7,847 bases of DNA from JADLCX01 sp038251595. Lineage in GTDB: Bacteria; Planctomycetota; Phycisphaerae; Phycisphaerales; UBA1924. The stretch is from positions 1 to 7,847 of the forward strand of contig JBBSBC010000179.1 in NCBI GenBank assembly GCA_038251595.1. The letters are read 5' to 3'. Position 1 is the stretch's first letter, and every line of letters starts with the position of its first letter. The notes below the pieces were generated by a model. The model had not been told where the DNA came from, did not search any database, and was given only the letters and a program-made list of their open reading frames with translations. Both the position numbers and the translations under genes were made by a program. Of the stretch, positions 1-6,650 are shown in pieces.

Positions 1-773
1 GGGCGGATAGAACTGTCCCACCCCGCGTTCGCATCGGCGTTACCCTTGTTGGAATCAGGGTCAGAAACGTACATCCGCCCGTTCCCCGTCCGATCAAAGC
101 CCGCCAGCGTGAGCGTGTGATACGCGCCGGGGTGTGCCGGATTCGAGGCCCACCAGTTCGCCGGATCGACCACCGCCGCGCCATCGGCACGAATGATGAG
201 GTTCACCGACCGATCATCTTCAAGGTAGCGATTGGCCACTTGAAAGACCGTCGGGTCGAAGTTCACAACCTGCGGCAGGGCCTTGAGCATTCCATCGTGC
301 GACACATATTCCATCCGCCCCGCCGCGATGTTCTCGATAATGCGCGTGTGCTGCAAGCCATCACGCACACCATCACGCGGCCCATGCCCCGCCGCCGTGA
401 GCAGTGTTCGCACCGAGATGCCGGCAAAGTAGAACGTGCTGAAACTCTTCAGCTCATCACTGGTCGTGCCGAGCCACGTCGCGTTCACCGTTGCCGCGTC
501 GGGAAGCAGCCCGTTGTACCCCTTCTTCTTGAAGAAGTAGAGCGAGTTGGCGAGCCCAGTGGTCAGACACCACCCACCCCCGTTCTCCCAGTTCGGATCC
601 GTGTTGTAGTTCTGGTGCTGATAAATGTCCGAGATGTCGTTGGCAATCCCTCGGTTGTTCGCCGCGTCAAACCACGTCGGTTGCCCGAGTGTGGTCGCGG
701 CCAAAAACCCCACGGAAAGAACCGGCACGACACCCATGGTGATCGCACGACGATAAAACGCGCCAGAAATCAT
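1..773 (-). CDS. Secreted C39-like cysteine peptidase family protein (C-terminus outside window)
   Basis: Translating the minus strand from the ATG at 773 gives an uninterrupted frame of 257 codons that leaves the window at base 1. The start is set by a strong Shine-Dalgarno, GGGAGGAG (about 782-789), eight bases upstream. The N-terminus looks like a signal peptide: arginines at residues 8-9, a hydrophobic core at about 13-29, and mature protein from about residue 31. Cys69 lies in GGGWCLTTGLANSLYFF, followed by His219 in GAYHTLTLAGF and Asp238 in YVSDPDS. This Cys/His/Asp order and spacing is that of papain-like C39 peptidase domains (CxPT...GH...NDP). The function is inferred: an exported or surface-anchored peptidase-like protein whose substrate cannot be read. 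A C-terminal sorting signal, if present, lies beyond the edge. Catalytic activity is not certain, because Leu-Thr-Thr follows the Cys instead of the usual Gly/Pro-Pro-Thr. Confidence 0.72.
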   Translation of the reverse strand, partial: MISGAFYRRAITMGVVPVLSVGFLAATTLGQPTWFDAANNRGIANDISDIYQHQNYNTDPNWENGGGWCLTTGLANSLYFFKKKGYNGLLPDAATVNATWLGTTSDELKSFSTFYFAGISVRTLLTAAGHGPRDGVRDGLQHTRIIENIAAGRMEYVSHDGMLKALPQVVNFDPTVFQVANRYLEDDRSVNLIIRADGAAVVDPANWWASNPAHPGAYHTLTLAGFDRTGNGRMYVSDPDSNKGNADANAGWDSSIR

Positions 774-899
774 CGGTTGTTCTCCTCCCAACTTTCCACA
801 TCCGTCAAGACGCGGGGGAACTCTCCCATTCAGCGTACCTCATCGGCCCATGCCTGTCCGTCAAGGACCGATGAATGTTGATAGTCGGTGCATTCCTCC

Positions 900-933
900 A
901 AAAAGACAGCGAGCGCGGCGTATGCCGCGCTCG
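900..933 (-). terminator. Intrinsic terminator on the minus strand with no obvious upstream gene
   Basis: A perfect 10-bp stem (910-919 pairing with 924-933, CGAGCGCGGC/GCCGCGCTCG) closes a four-base loop. Read on the minus strand it is followed by CTGTC and then five T (complement of the A-run 900-904). That is the layout of a rho-independent terminator for a transcript coming from the right. The lipoprotein gene to the right already has its own terminator at 1221-1248, so this one may catch read-through or end a separate untranslated transcript. Confidence 0.6.
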
Positions 934-1220
934 GTCTGGAGGAAGAGTTTCGCGATCGTCAATGCCTGCGCTTCAAATGCCTCACGAGAAGACGCACGCC
1001 ACCGACTGCCCAGCCGCGCCGGTTTCAAACAGAAGCACGGGCGTTGGTCCGTGCCCCCGCAGAGGAGGAAGTGAGGAGGAGGGAAGAGGTCCAGTGCGAG
1101 TGGGCCCACCCGCGGCAACTTGCCCGGAGTGTTCATCATCACATGCGTGCAATCCCAACCTGCTCTGACACCCCTCTGGAAAATTGGGTAAGTTAAGGGT
1201 GCCGACGCCTTCACGCCATG

Positions 1221-1248
1221 AAAAAGAGCACCACATGCGCAGTGCTCT
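1221..1248 (-). terminator. Intrinsic terminator of the small lipoprotein gene
   Basis: A 7-bp stem, AGAGCAC (1225-1231) pairing with GTGCTCT (1242-1248), closes a ten-base loop. On the minus strand it runs directly into TTTTT (complement of 1221-1225). It lies 71 bases past the lipoprotein stop codon, the expected place for the end of that message. Confidence 0.7.
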
Positions 1249-1319
1249 CCAACGTTCACCTCTGGCCTTTGTTCAACCGTCCGTTTCCGCAGCCCAAAGC
1301 CCGCACCCAATGCCCAAAC

Positions 1320-1583
1320 TCAGGGACGCGGCACCGGCTCGCGCGTCAGGCGGCTGGGGCGATCGACATAGAACGCACGCCCAAGGTCCTGCCAGAACAT
1401 TCGCCCGTTCTCGTCAACCGCCAGCACCAGCGCATTGTCAATATCCTGCGGGCGCTCGTGCAGCGTTTCAAGGTTCGGTGTGAGATCTGACTTGATCGCC
1501 TCGTAGCGCGAGGGTGTCTCGCAACCGCACAAGGTGAGCGCGGCGGTGGCAAGAAAAGTGGCGGCGGCAAGGCGAGACTTCAT
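1320..1583 (-). CDS. Small lipoprotein, 87 residues
   Basis: The start chosen is the ATG at 1583, which has AGGAG eight bases upstream (CAGGAGTTGTGAATATG). A longer reading from 1610 would lack this site and would put nine residues before the signal peptide. The protein opens with MKSR, then a hydrophobic segment at about residues 5-19 and a lipobox LCGC with the lipidated Cys at 21. Cys at position -2 is less common but tolerated. The mature part, about 67 residues, is polar. It ends in a Trp/Leu/Arg-rich segment (DENGRMFWQDLGRAFYVDRP) and then a Pro/Arg tail. I recall similar short proteins ending in DLGR...DRPSRLT...P from planctomycetes, but cannot name a family. It is expected to be membrane-anchored and periplasm-facing, with unknown role. 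It has its own promoter (1619-1647) and terminator (1221-1248), so it is monocistronic. Confidence 0.75.
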   Translation of the reverse strand: MKSRLAAATFLATAALTLCGCETPSRYEAIKSDLTPNLETLHERPQDIDNALVLAVDENGRMFWQDLGRAFYVDRPSRLTREPVPRP

Positions 1584-1618
1584 ATTCACAACTCCTGAAA
1601 GATCAATCAATGAGCAGG

Positions 1619-1647
1619 TTTGTACCGTGTCCGCGACGCAGGGTCAA
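1619..1647 (-). promoter_or_regulatory. Sigma70-like promoter of the lipoprotein gene
   Basis: On the minus strand TTGACC (1647-1642, five of six consensus bases) is followed by a 17-base spacer and TACAAA (1624-1619, four of six). The predicted transcript would start near 1611, giving a 5' leader of roughly 28 bases that contains the AGGAG site. Spacing and position fit well; the match at -10 is moderate. Confidence 0.5.
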
Positions 1648-1853
1648 ATTGCCCGACATGCGAAGTCCACAACAAGCACACAGAGAGTCCCGAAGTATGG
1701 ACTTTGTTCAGATATCGCGCCCCGCTTCTTCTCGATTCCCATGCGACAGACGGCACTCTGGTCACGAGCCTTGCGGGTCAATCGGTCGATACACCATCCG
1801 GGAACAAATCATCAGTACGCTTGTCGCTGCGGCGACTGGCCGCGGAGTGGACT

Positions 1854-2915
1854 ATGGATCCGTACGAGAAAGATGGGCTGTCGGATGCGGTCGCGAAAGC
1901 CGCCTTTGAGCTGGCCGATTCGATTCGCGACGACACCTTGACGCGACTGCGCCCGCGTGGCAGCTTAGAAAGCGAGTGTGGCACCGACTTTCGAGCAGCC
2001 GACCTCGCCGGTGTCCGCGACCTGCTCGAACAGATCCGACGCCTGATGTTTCCCGGCTACTTTGACCCCGAACCGCTCTGGGATGGCGAGATCGAGCCCC
2101 GCGTCACCCGACTTTGCGACCGAATCGCCCGCACCCTGCGCGATGAGGTGCAAAGCGTGCTCCGGTATCGTCGCACCGAAAGCGAGGCCGAAGGTTGGTC
2201 GGTTCAGGGCGATGACCAGTTTGTCACTCAGGTCGTCCGCGCATTCATGTCGCGGCTGAACGATGTGCGAACCATGCTCGCACTCGATGTTCAGGCCGCC
2301 TATGACGGCGACCCGGCCGCCGAACACACCGACGAGATCATCCTTTGCTACCCCGGATTGGATGCCATCTTCACCCATCGGGTGGCCCATGAACTCTACA
2401 AGCTACAAGTGCCTTTGCTAGCACGAGTTATGAGCGAACAAGCCCACTCGCGAACCGGCATTGATATCCACCCCGGAGCCAAGATTGGCGAGAGCTTCTT
2501 CATCGATCACGGCTCGGCCACGGTGATTGGCGAGACCAGTGTGATTGGCAAGCAAGTCAAGGTTTACCAAGGAGTTACGCTGGGTGCCCGCAGCTTCCCC
2601 AAAGATGATCGCGGGCGTGTGATCCGCGGTATTCGGCGGCACCCGACCATTGGTGATCGCGTCACGATCTATGCCGGCGCGGTCATTCTCGGTGGCGATA
2701 CGGTCATCGGCGATGATTGTGTGATTGCCGGCGGTGTCTTTGTCACGTCGAGCGTTGCGCCCGGACACGTTGTGCAGCAGACGCGCCCAGAACCGGTCCT
2801 CAAACCCGCCGCGCCGGTCAAGACCTCGGCCACTGCAAGGAAAGCTGTCGATTCGCACGATCGGGTTGAGCGGACATCGGACCTTGGCTGGCTCGCCGAT
2901 GGTGCCGGCATTTGA
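1854..2915 (+). CDS. cysE: Serine O-acetyltransferase (CysE / EpsC type)
   Basis: The enzyme transfers acetyl from acetyl-CoA to L-serine, giving O-acetylserine, the cytoplasmic precursor that O-acetylserine sulfhydrylase turns into cysteine. The C-terminal half is a left-handed beta-helix acyltransferase of hexapeptide repeats. DIHPGAKIG (Asp204) and FIDHGSATVIGE (His219) match the Asp143/His158 catalytic pair of E. coli CysE, including the 15-residue spacing. KVYQGVTLGA and RRHP (His263) supply the substrate and CoA site. YPGLDAIFTHRVAHELY at about 166-182 is the helical lead-in typical of the family. At 353 residues it is longer than E. coli CysE (273), with an extra N-terminal helical part as in EpsC-type enzymes of planctomycetes and Bacteroidetes. 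The ATG at 1854 is chosen because GGAG lies six bases upstream and helical, conserved-looking sequence begins there. An in-frame extension to 1620 is possible but is Cys/Thr-rich and unlike the family. The usual CysE C-terminal tail is replaced by a polar, probably disordered end (about 310-353). Confidence 0.92.
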   Translation: MDPYEKDGLSDAVAKAAFELADSIRDDTLTRLRPRGSLESECGTDFRAADLAGVRDLLEQIRRLMFPGYFDPEPLWDGEIEPRVTRLCDRIARTLRDEVQSVLRYRRTESEAEGWSVQGDDQFVTQVVRAFMSRLNDVRTMLALDVQAAYDGDPAAEHTDEIILCYPGLDAIFTHRVAHELYKLQVPLLARVMSEQAHSRTGIDIHPGAKIGESFFIDHGSATVIGETSVIGKQVKVYQGVTLGARSFPKDDRGRVIRGIRRHPTIGDRVTIYAGAVILGGDTVIGDDCVIAGGVFVTSSVAPGHVVQQTRPEPVLKPAAPVKTSATARKAVDSHDRVERTSDLGWLADGAGI

Positions 2916-2932
2916 GCAGGATCCGCATCCAT

Positions 2933-2966
2933 CACACCCGCGCCCAGTGGCATTGGCGCGTGTGTG
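2933..2966 (+). terminator. Strong hairpin after cysE, possible terminator
   Basis: A stem of 6 bp plus one mismatch plus 5 bp (2933-2944 with 2955-2966; core CGCGCC/GGCGCG, outer CACAC/GTGTG) closes a ten-base loop 17 bases after the cysE stop. No T-run follows on the plus strand, so it is not a classical intrinsic terminator. It may be a processing or attenuation hairpin, or a weak or factor-dependent terminator, between cysE and the dehydratase gene. Confidence 0.35.
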
Positions 2967-3026
2967 TCCGACGTGCCGATATGAACCTTGGAGTGGCCGC
3001 GTTGCCGCTCGGGGAGTTCATCACCA

Positions 3027-4736
3027 GTGCCATCGCCCATCCGTGCCGATCCGCCTCGCATCCCAAGCACACCCGACGTTCGCATCCTGCCCAAGGCGGG
3101 TGTCGTCATCATCGGGACCGCCCAGACGGCCAGCACCCTCGCCACGCAGCTTGGCAGCCTGAACTCGCCCCCGATCATCGCGGGTTGGATTGATGCCGGG
3201 CTAGCCCCTCTCCGCTCGGTCGATGGGGTATCCCGATTGGGTGAACTTGCCGATTTGCCGCTTCTGACCGTTCGGTTCAAGCTCCAGTGCGCGGTCATCT
3301 GCCTCCCCGCTTCGCAGAAGAAAACACTTGACGAGGCACTCCTGGCCGCCAAAGAGATCGGTCTTGATGTGCGCGTGGTCCCTCCGATCGAAGACCTGCT
3401 CACGCGGGTCGAGGTCTCGGTCGCCCATCGACCCGAACGGGTCACCGCCTATCAGGCCCTTCCGGCTATTGATCTCGGAGAGCTGATCGGTCGCACGCCG
3501 CACGCGCTCGACCGGGTGAGCGTCGGCAAGGCGTTGACCGGCAAGCGCGTCTTGATCACCGGCGCGGGCGGCAGCATCGGCAGCGAGCTGGCTCGCGTCG
3601 CCGCCAGTTTCGCGCCCGAGCAGATCATCCTGATGGAACGGGCCGAGAACGCCCTCTTCGAGATCGACCGGCAGATTGCGCGTCGGCACCCCACGGTCGC
3701 ACGCAAGGCCGTCTTGCACGATGTGGTTGATGAGGAATCGACCTTGCGGCTTCTCAGCGGGCTGCGCCCGCACGTCGTCTTTCACGCCGCGGCCCACAAG
3801 CACGTCCCGCTCATGGAAGACCACCCCGGCCACGCCATCACCAACAACCTCTTCGGGACCAAGTCGATCGCCGATGCGGCCGTCAAGGTCGGGGCCGAAC
3901 GCTTCGTCATGATCTCGTCGGACAAGGCCGTGAACCCCACCAGCGTGATGGGTGCCACCAAGCGCATGGCCGAGATGTACGTTCGAGGTCTGGGCGGGAA
4001 GCCTGTGCGACTCGCCGGACGCGATTCAGCCTCCGGCCGCAACCCCACGCGCCTCAGCATGGTTCGATTTGGCAATGTGCTTGGCTCGGCCTGCAGCGTC
4101 CTGACCATCTGGAGCACCCAGATCGCCGAAGCCCTCGCAGGCGGTGGAGGCGGACAATCCGGCCGATCCGATGCCCCCCTCACCATTACCGATCCGCGCA
4201 TGACCAGGTACTTCATGACCATTCCCGAGGCCGCGACACTCGTGGTGCAGAGCATGGTGGTGGGTGCAGCGGGCAAACCCTCATCCGCGCCCACCGACCA
4301 CGGTGTGGGGGTCTTTGTGCTTGATATGGGCGAGCCCATCCGCATCCTCGAACTTGCCGGGCGCTTCATCAAGGCCAATGGCGCGTGGCCCCGGGTCGAT
4401 GCCGCTTCGGCCGAACGACTGATGGGGATTGAAGAGGCCACCCGCATCCGCCACGAGTTCCCAACCCCGCCGCGCGGTCTTCCGACGGTCGAGCTGATCT
4501 TCACCGGGGCTCGACCCGGCGAGAAGCTGCACGAAGAGCTTGCCTACGCCGCGGAAATGCTCGCCCCGACCGATCATCCCGGTGTCCGATCATGGGCCGG
4601 CCCCGGCTTCGGTGAGGCGGATGCGGCCAGCGTTCAATCGATGGTGACCGAAATGGCTTCGGTGCGCTATGAGCTCGATCGGGCCACGATCATCAACGCG
4701 ATCCGGCGGCACGTACCCGAAATGCGCCCACTCTGA
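3027..4736 (+). CDS. Nucleotide-sugar 4,6-dehydratase, WbpM/FlaA1/CapD family, without membrane segments
   Basis: This SDR-type enzyme removes water from UDP- or dTDP-linked hexoses to give 4-keto-6-deoxy sugars for extracellular polysaccharide, O-antigen or glycoprotein glycans. From the GTG at 3027 (GGGGAG ten bases upstream) the product has 569 residues. Residues 25-145 form a Rossmann-like N-terminal domain (AGVVIIGTAQTASTL) as in WbpM homologues. The catalytic domain follows: NAD-binding GAGGSIGSE at 179-187, HAAAHKHVPLMEDHP at 253-267, SSDKAVNPTSVMGATKRMAE with Ser297, Met308 and Lys312, then MTRYFMTIPEA and RPGEKLHEEL at 496-505. Met in place of the usual SDR tyrosine is the family's Ser-Met-Lys arrangement. 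The four transmembrane helices of full-length WbpM are absent, so it should be soluble. A Gly-rich insert (about 371-381, GGGGGQSGRSD) interrupts the usual GGPVTVTDP segment. A TTG start at 2988 is possible but has no ribosome site. Substrate specificity cannot be read here. Confidence 0.88.
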   Translation: MPSPIRADPPRIPSTPDVRILPKAGVVIIGTAQTASTLATQLGSLNSPPIIAGWIDAGLAPLRSVDGVSRLGELADLPLLTVRFKLQCAVICLPASQKKTLDEALLAAKEIGLDVRVVPPIEDLLTRVEVSVAHRPERVTAYQALPAIDLGELIGRTPHALDRVSVGKALTGKRVLITGAGGSIGSELARVAASFAPEQIILMERAENALFEIDRQIARRHPTVARKAVLHDVVDEESTLRLLSGLRPHVVFHAAAHKHVPLMEDHPGHAITNNLFGTKSIADAAVKVGAERFVMISSDKAVNPTSVMGATKRMAEMYVRGLGGKPVRLAGRDSASGRNPTRLSMVRFGNVLGSACSVLTIWSTQIAEALAGGGGGQSGRSDAPLTITDPRMTRYFMTIPEAATLVVQSMVVGAAGKPSSAPTDHGVGVFVLDMGEPIRILELAGRFIKANGAWPRVDAASAERLMGIEEATRIRHEFPTPPRGLPTVELIFTGARPGEKLHEELAYAAEMLAPTDHPGVRSWAGPGFGEADAASVQSMVTEMASVRYELDRATIINAIRRHVPEMRPL

Positions 4737-5022
4737 GCTCACCCTGCCGAAGCTCGCAAGGACAATTCCACAATGTTCGCATCATGTTTGGTGAAGCTGC
4801 GCACCAAGTGCCGGGTAGGAATATCATGATGTCCGTGTTGGTCAGTCCAACTGCATCTCGGAGTGTGCCAATCGGGTCTGGGATAGGGGCATCGGCGGCG
4901 AACAGTCTTGGCTATTGGCGCGGCGGGTCGAAGAGTGACGATGTCTTGATGGGTTGAGCTGGTTGGGGGAAAGGGGCATCGTCACGGAAGGCGATGTGTC
5001 TTCAGAGCAGGAGGCTCGGAAA
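4737..5022 (+). other. Intergenic region between the dehydratase gene and the helical-protein gene
   Basis: This stretch of 286 bases has no supported gene. A hairpin TTGGTG/CACCAA (4788-4793 with 4802-4807, eight-base loop) lies about 50 bases after the dehydratase stop, but no T-run follows. The promoter of the next gene should lie here, yet no good -35/-10 pair is visible. An in-frame TTG at 4954 would extend the next protein by 23 residues but has no ribosome-binding site. Confidence 0.4.
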
Positions 5023-5370
5023 ATGGTTATGTCCACGTTGGATCGGCAACTTATCGAGGCCCAGCGGACTCGGACCCAGGCAATGGCGGTTCTCGCCGAG
5101 TTGCTGAAGGCCAAGACCGAATGCGAAGCCACGCTCGCGGACGAGAAGCGTTCGGATATGTTTAAGGCCGTGACTGGCCAGTCGAGTCTCGAAGCGGCGA
5201 TTGCCGAGACCCGCCGCGTGCTCAACACGCTCGACCGCCAGATCGAAACCGCGCTCAAGAACCTCGATGAAGACGACCGCGATGTGCTCGGGGCCGATGG
5301 CCTCGAAGCCATGGTGACCGCAGGCCGCCTGGCCATAGTTGGCCGCCTGATCAAAACCCGAGCCGGGTAA
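5023..5370 (+). CDS. Small helical (coiled-coil) protein of unknown function, 115 residues
   Basis: The ATG at 5023 is fixed by AGGAGG at 5009-5014 with an eight-base spacer, the best ribosome site on the plus strand of this window. The protein is almost entirely polar and helical. Residues 3-45 (STLDRQLIEAQRTRTQAMAV...) and 56-90 (SSLEAAIAETRRVLNTLDRQ...) show heptad-like spacing of Leu, Ile and Ala, suggesting two antiparallel or coiled-coil helices, with a third short helix at about 95-112. No signal peptide, membrane segment, cysteine pair or catalytic motif is visible. The codon pattern (GC-rich third positions) matches the neighbours, supporting a real gene. It could be a structural or scaffold protein; I do not recognise a family. 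It faces the accessory region on the opposite strand, 154 bases away. Nothing clear is seen in that gap beyond a weak GTGAG/CTCAC repeat near 5388-5408. Confidence 0.68.
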   Translation: MVMSTLDRQLIEAQRTRTQAMAVLAELLKAKTECEATLADEKRSDMFKAVTGQSSLEAAIAETRRVLNTLDRQIETALKNLDEDDRDVLGADGLEAMVTAGRLAIVGRLIKTRAG

Positions 5371-5524
5371 GCACGGGCGGCCAGCCTGTGAGCAAACCGT
5401 TAACTCACCCGCTAAAGCGAAATGCCATCCGCCGCGCTGGTTGTGCGCTCCGAGTGCGTTGAGCGGGGGTGGTGCTCGCCGGATGGGCGGAAAGAGGGGT
5501 GGCAGCCCCGGCGTCGGCGCATCG

Positions 5525-6626
5525 CTACTTACCGTCTGACTGCGTGCCCGCCGTGGCGAGCAACCGCAAACCCTTGATCCATCTCGCCAGCGCGATGCCC
5601 GCCGCCTTCGCGTCCGTCAGTTCAACTTCCTGAGGCGCAACGTACTTGTTGCGGAAGTCGTAGATCGCGTTCACTTCCTCCCAGACCTTTTTGCGGCCTT
5701 GGAACCGGAACGCCTCGCGCACAGACTCGAAGACGCCCGTGTACCGCGCGCTGTCATTCAGGGCATAGTCCAGGCAGTCCCGCAAGAGCCCGACCGGCAT
5801 CAGCCCGCTCCCGAACATGAGCGTCTTGCGCATGTTCTGCGCCAGCCTCTTGTAGTCTTCGGGACGCTTCGAGCCCGCGCCCTGAAGGTACGGCTCGAAC
5901 CACGCCCGCTGGTCCTGCGGCAAGCCGGGCACGAGTGGCTGGAGTTTTCCGGCGACAAGCCCCTTGGCCGCCCCATCGATCGCGCCGAGCAGCGGCGTGA
6001 AGACCGGCGCGAGGTTTGTGCCCTCTCGCTTGCGCAGGAACTCAAACATCAAGATCGCCTCTTCCACGGCCTTGCGGGCCGCATCAGGCAGGGCGTCGAT
6101 CGTGGCTTGGTCGATGAACTCGGGCAGGTTGGCCCTGCGGTCCTGCGCGGCGGCCATGACAAAGAGCGGCGCGACCTGCTCCAACTCGTTCTCGCGGACC
6201 ATCGCGTCCAGCGCGGTGGCGCACGCCCGGGTAAGGTCGGGCCACGAACCGCCCGCCATCGCGTCGGTTGCGCTCTGCGGGATGAACACATACGACCACG
6301 TGGCACCGGGCTTCCGCCCGGTGTCTTTCTCCTCACCGCCCGGAAGGGCGGTGCCACGGACCCGGTGCGCGCGGTCGAACCAGTACCCGAGCAACAGTTG
6401 CGAGGTCGCGCTCGCCCCCGGATAGTTCTGCTCGCGCCACTCGCGGACCAAGCCGCGCAGCGTGTTGACCACCGGCTTCTTGCTCGGCCTGCGGCGGGCG
6501 ATGATCGGCGCGGGTTTGCCGGGCTTGGTCCGCGCGACCACGGTGCGCAGTCGGTTCCTCCCACGCGGCGTACAGGGGCTGGATCGAGTCGAGATTGAGC
6601 GGCTTCGAGTCTTCATCGCGCGGCAT
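5525..6626 (-). pseudogene. Remnant of a type III restriction / DEAD-box helicase-like gene, frameshifted and internally deleted
   Basis: The original start is the ATG at 6626, with AAAGGA six bases upstream. It encodes MPRDEDSKPLNLDSIQPLYA and then AWEEPTAHR. One extra G at 6538-6539 then shifts the frame. Removing it gives a smooth AHRVARTKPGKPAPII, then LRGLVREWREQNYPGASATS and LLLGYWFDRAHRV, the N-terminus I recall from type III restriction-subunit-like DEAD/DEAH helicases just before their FRYYFCQREAIETL segment. Instead of a helicase body, a 60-base REP pair (6299-6358) reads in frame. About 257 residues follow: a WSYVFIPQ segment, an alpha-helical region and a C-terminal helix pair ending FRNKYVAPQEVELTDAK. 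No Walker A, DEAD box, helicase motif VI or nuclease motif remains. The intact family is around 1000 residues, so most of it is missing. The C-terminal part is cleanly open and could still be translated. Which family the C-terminal part belongs to is less sure than the N-terminal resemblance. Confidence 0.6.
6299..6358. repeat. REP pair (BIME-like) at the internal junction of the restriction-gene remnant
   Basis: The outer inverted repeat CGTGGCACCG (6299-6308) pairs with CGGTGCCACG (6349-6358). Inside are two hairpins, ACCGGGC-TTCC-GCCCGGT on the left and CCGCCC-GGAA-GGGCGG on the right, split by a short spacer. This is two inverted REP units. Length is 60 bp, a multiple of three, and the remnant's reading frame continues through it. 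Confidence 0.85.
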
Positions 6627-6632
6627 GGGCGA

Positions 6633-6638
6633 TCCTTT
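6633..6638 (-). promoter_or_regulatory. Ribosome-binding site that fixes the start of the restriction-gene remnant
   Basis: AAAGGA on the minus strand lies six bases before the ATG at 6626. It supports that start over the longer reading that begins at 6829 in another frame and overlaps the transposase gene. It sits between the transposase stop (6651) and the remnant start, so the two may be co-transcribed. Confidence 0.6.
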
Positions 6639-6650
6639 GAGTTGCCTTCT

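Larger units (their letters stand above)
774..1319. other. 546-base stretch without a convincing gene
   Basis: Several ORFs of 70-150 codons cross this stretch on both strands, but none has a good start, and their translations (Pro/Arg/Cys-rich, low complexity) look non-coding. Those on the minus strand would also run through one or both terminators. What is visible: the 5' leader of the secreted protein (774 to about 880), two copies of TCCGTCAAG at 801-809 and 857-865, the terminators at 900-933 and 1221-1248, and a hairpin GCACGG/CCGTGC at about 1036-1054. The section 934-1220 lies between two minus-strand terminators and could encode an untranslated RNA. I recognise no known RNA family (no RNase P, tmRNA, SRP or tRNA signature). 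Confidence 0.5.

Noticed and set aside
117..881. 254-codon plus-strand reading frame
   Set aside because: It lies opposite the secreted protein gene, has an Arg/His/Pro-rich translation with no domain, and extends over that gene's ribosome site.
961..1040. tRNA-like TTCAAAT / TTTCAAA segments
   Set aside because: The flanks do not pair into a T-arm and no acceptor or anticodon stem can be drawn.
861..1310. 149-codon minus-strand reading frame
   Set aside because: It runs through both minus-strand terminators, lacks a ribosome site, and its translation is not protein-like.
1620..1853. N-terminal extension of the serine acetyltransferase
   Set aside because: The extension is unlike the family and overlaps the lipoprotein promoter; the ATG at 1854 has GGAG upstream.
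2988..3026. TTG start for the dehydratase
   Set aside because: No ribosome site precedes it, whereas GTG at 3027 has GGGGAG ten bases upstream.
4954..5022. TTG start for the small helical protein
   Set aside because: No ribosome site precedes it; the ATG at 5023 has a near-perfect AGGAGG.
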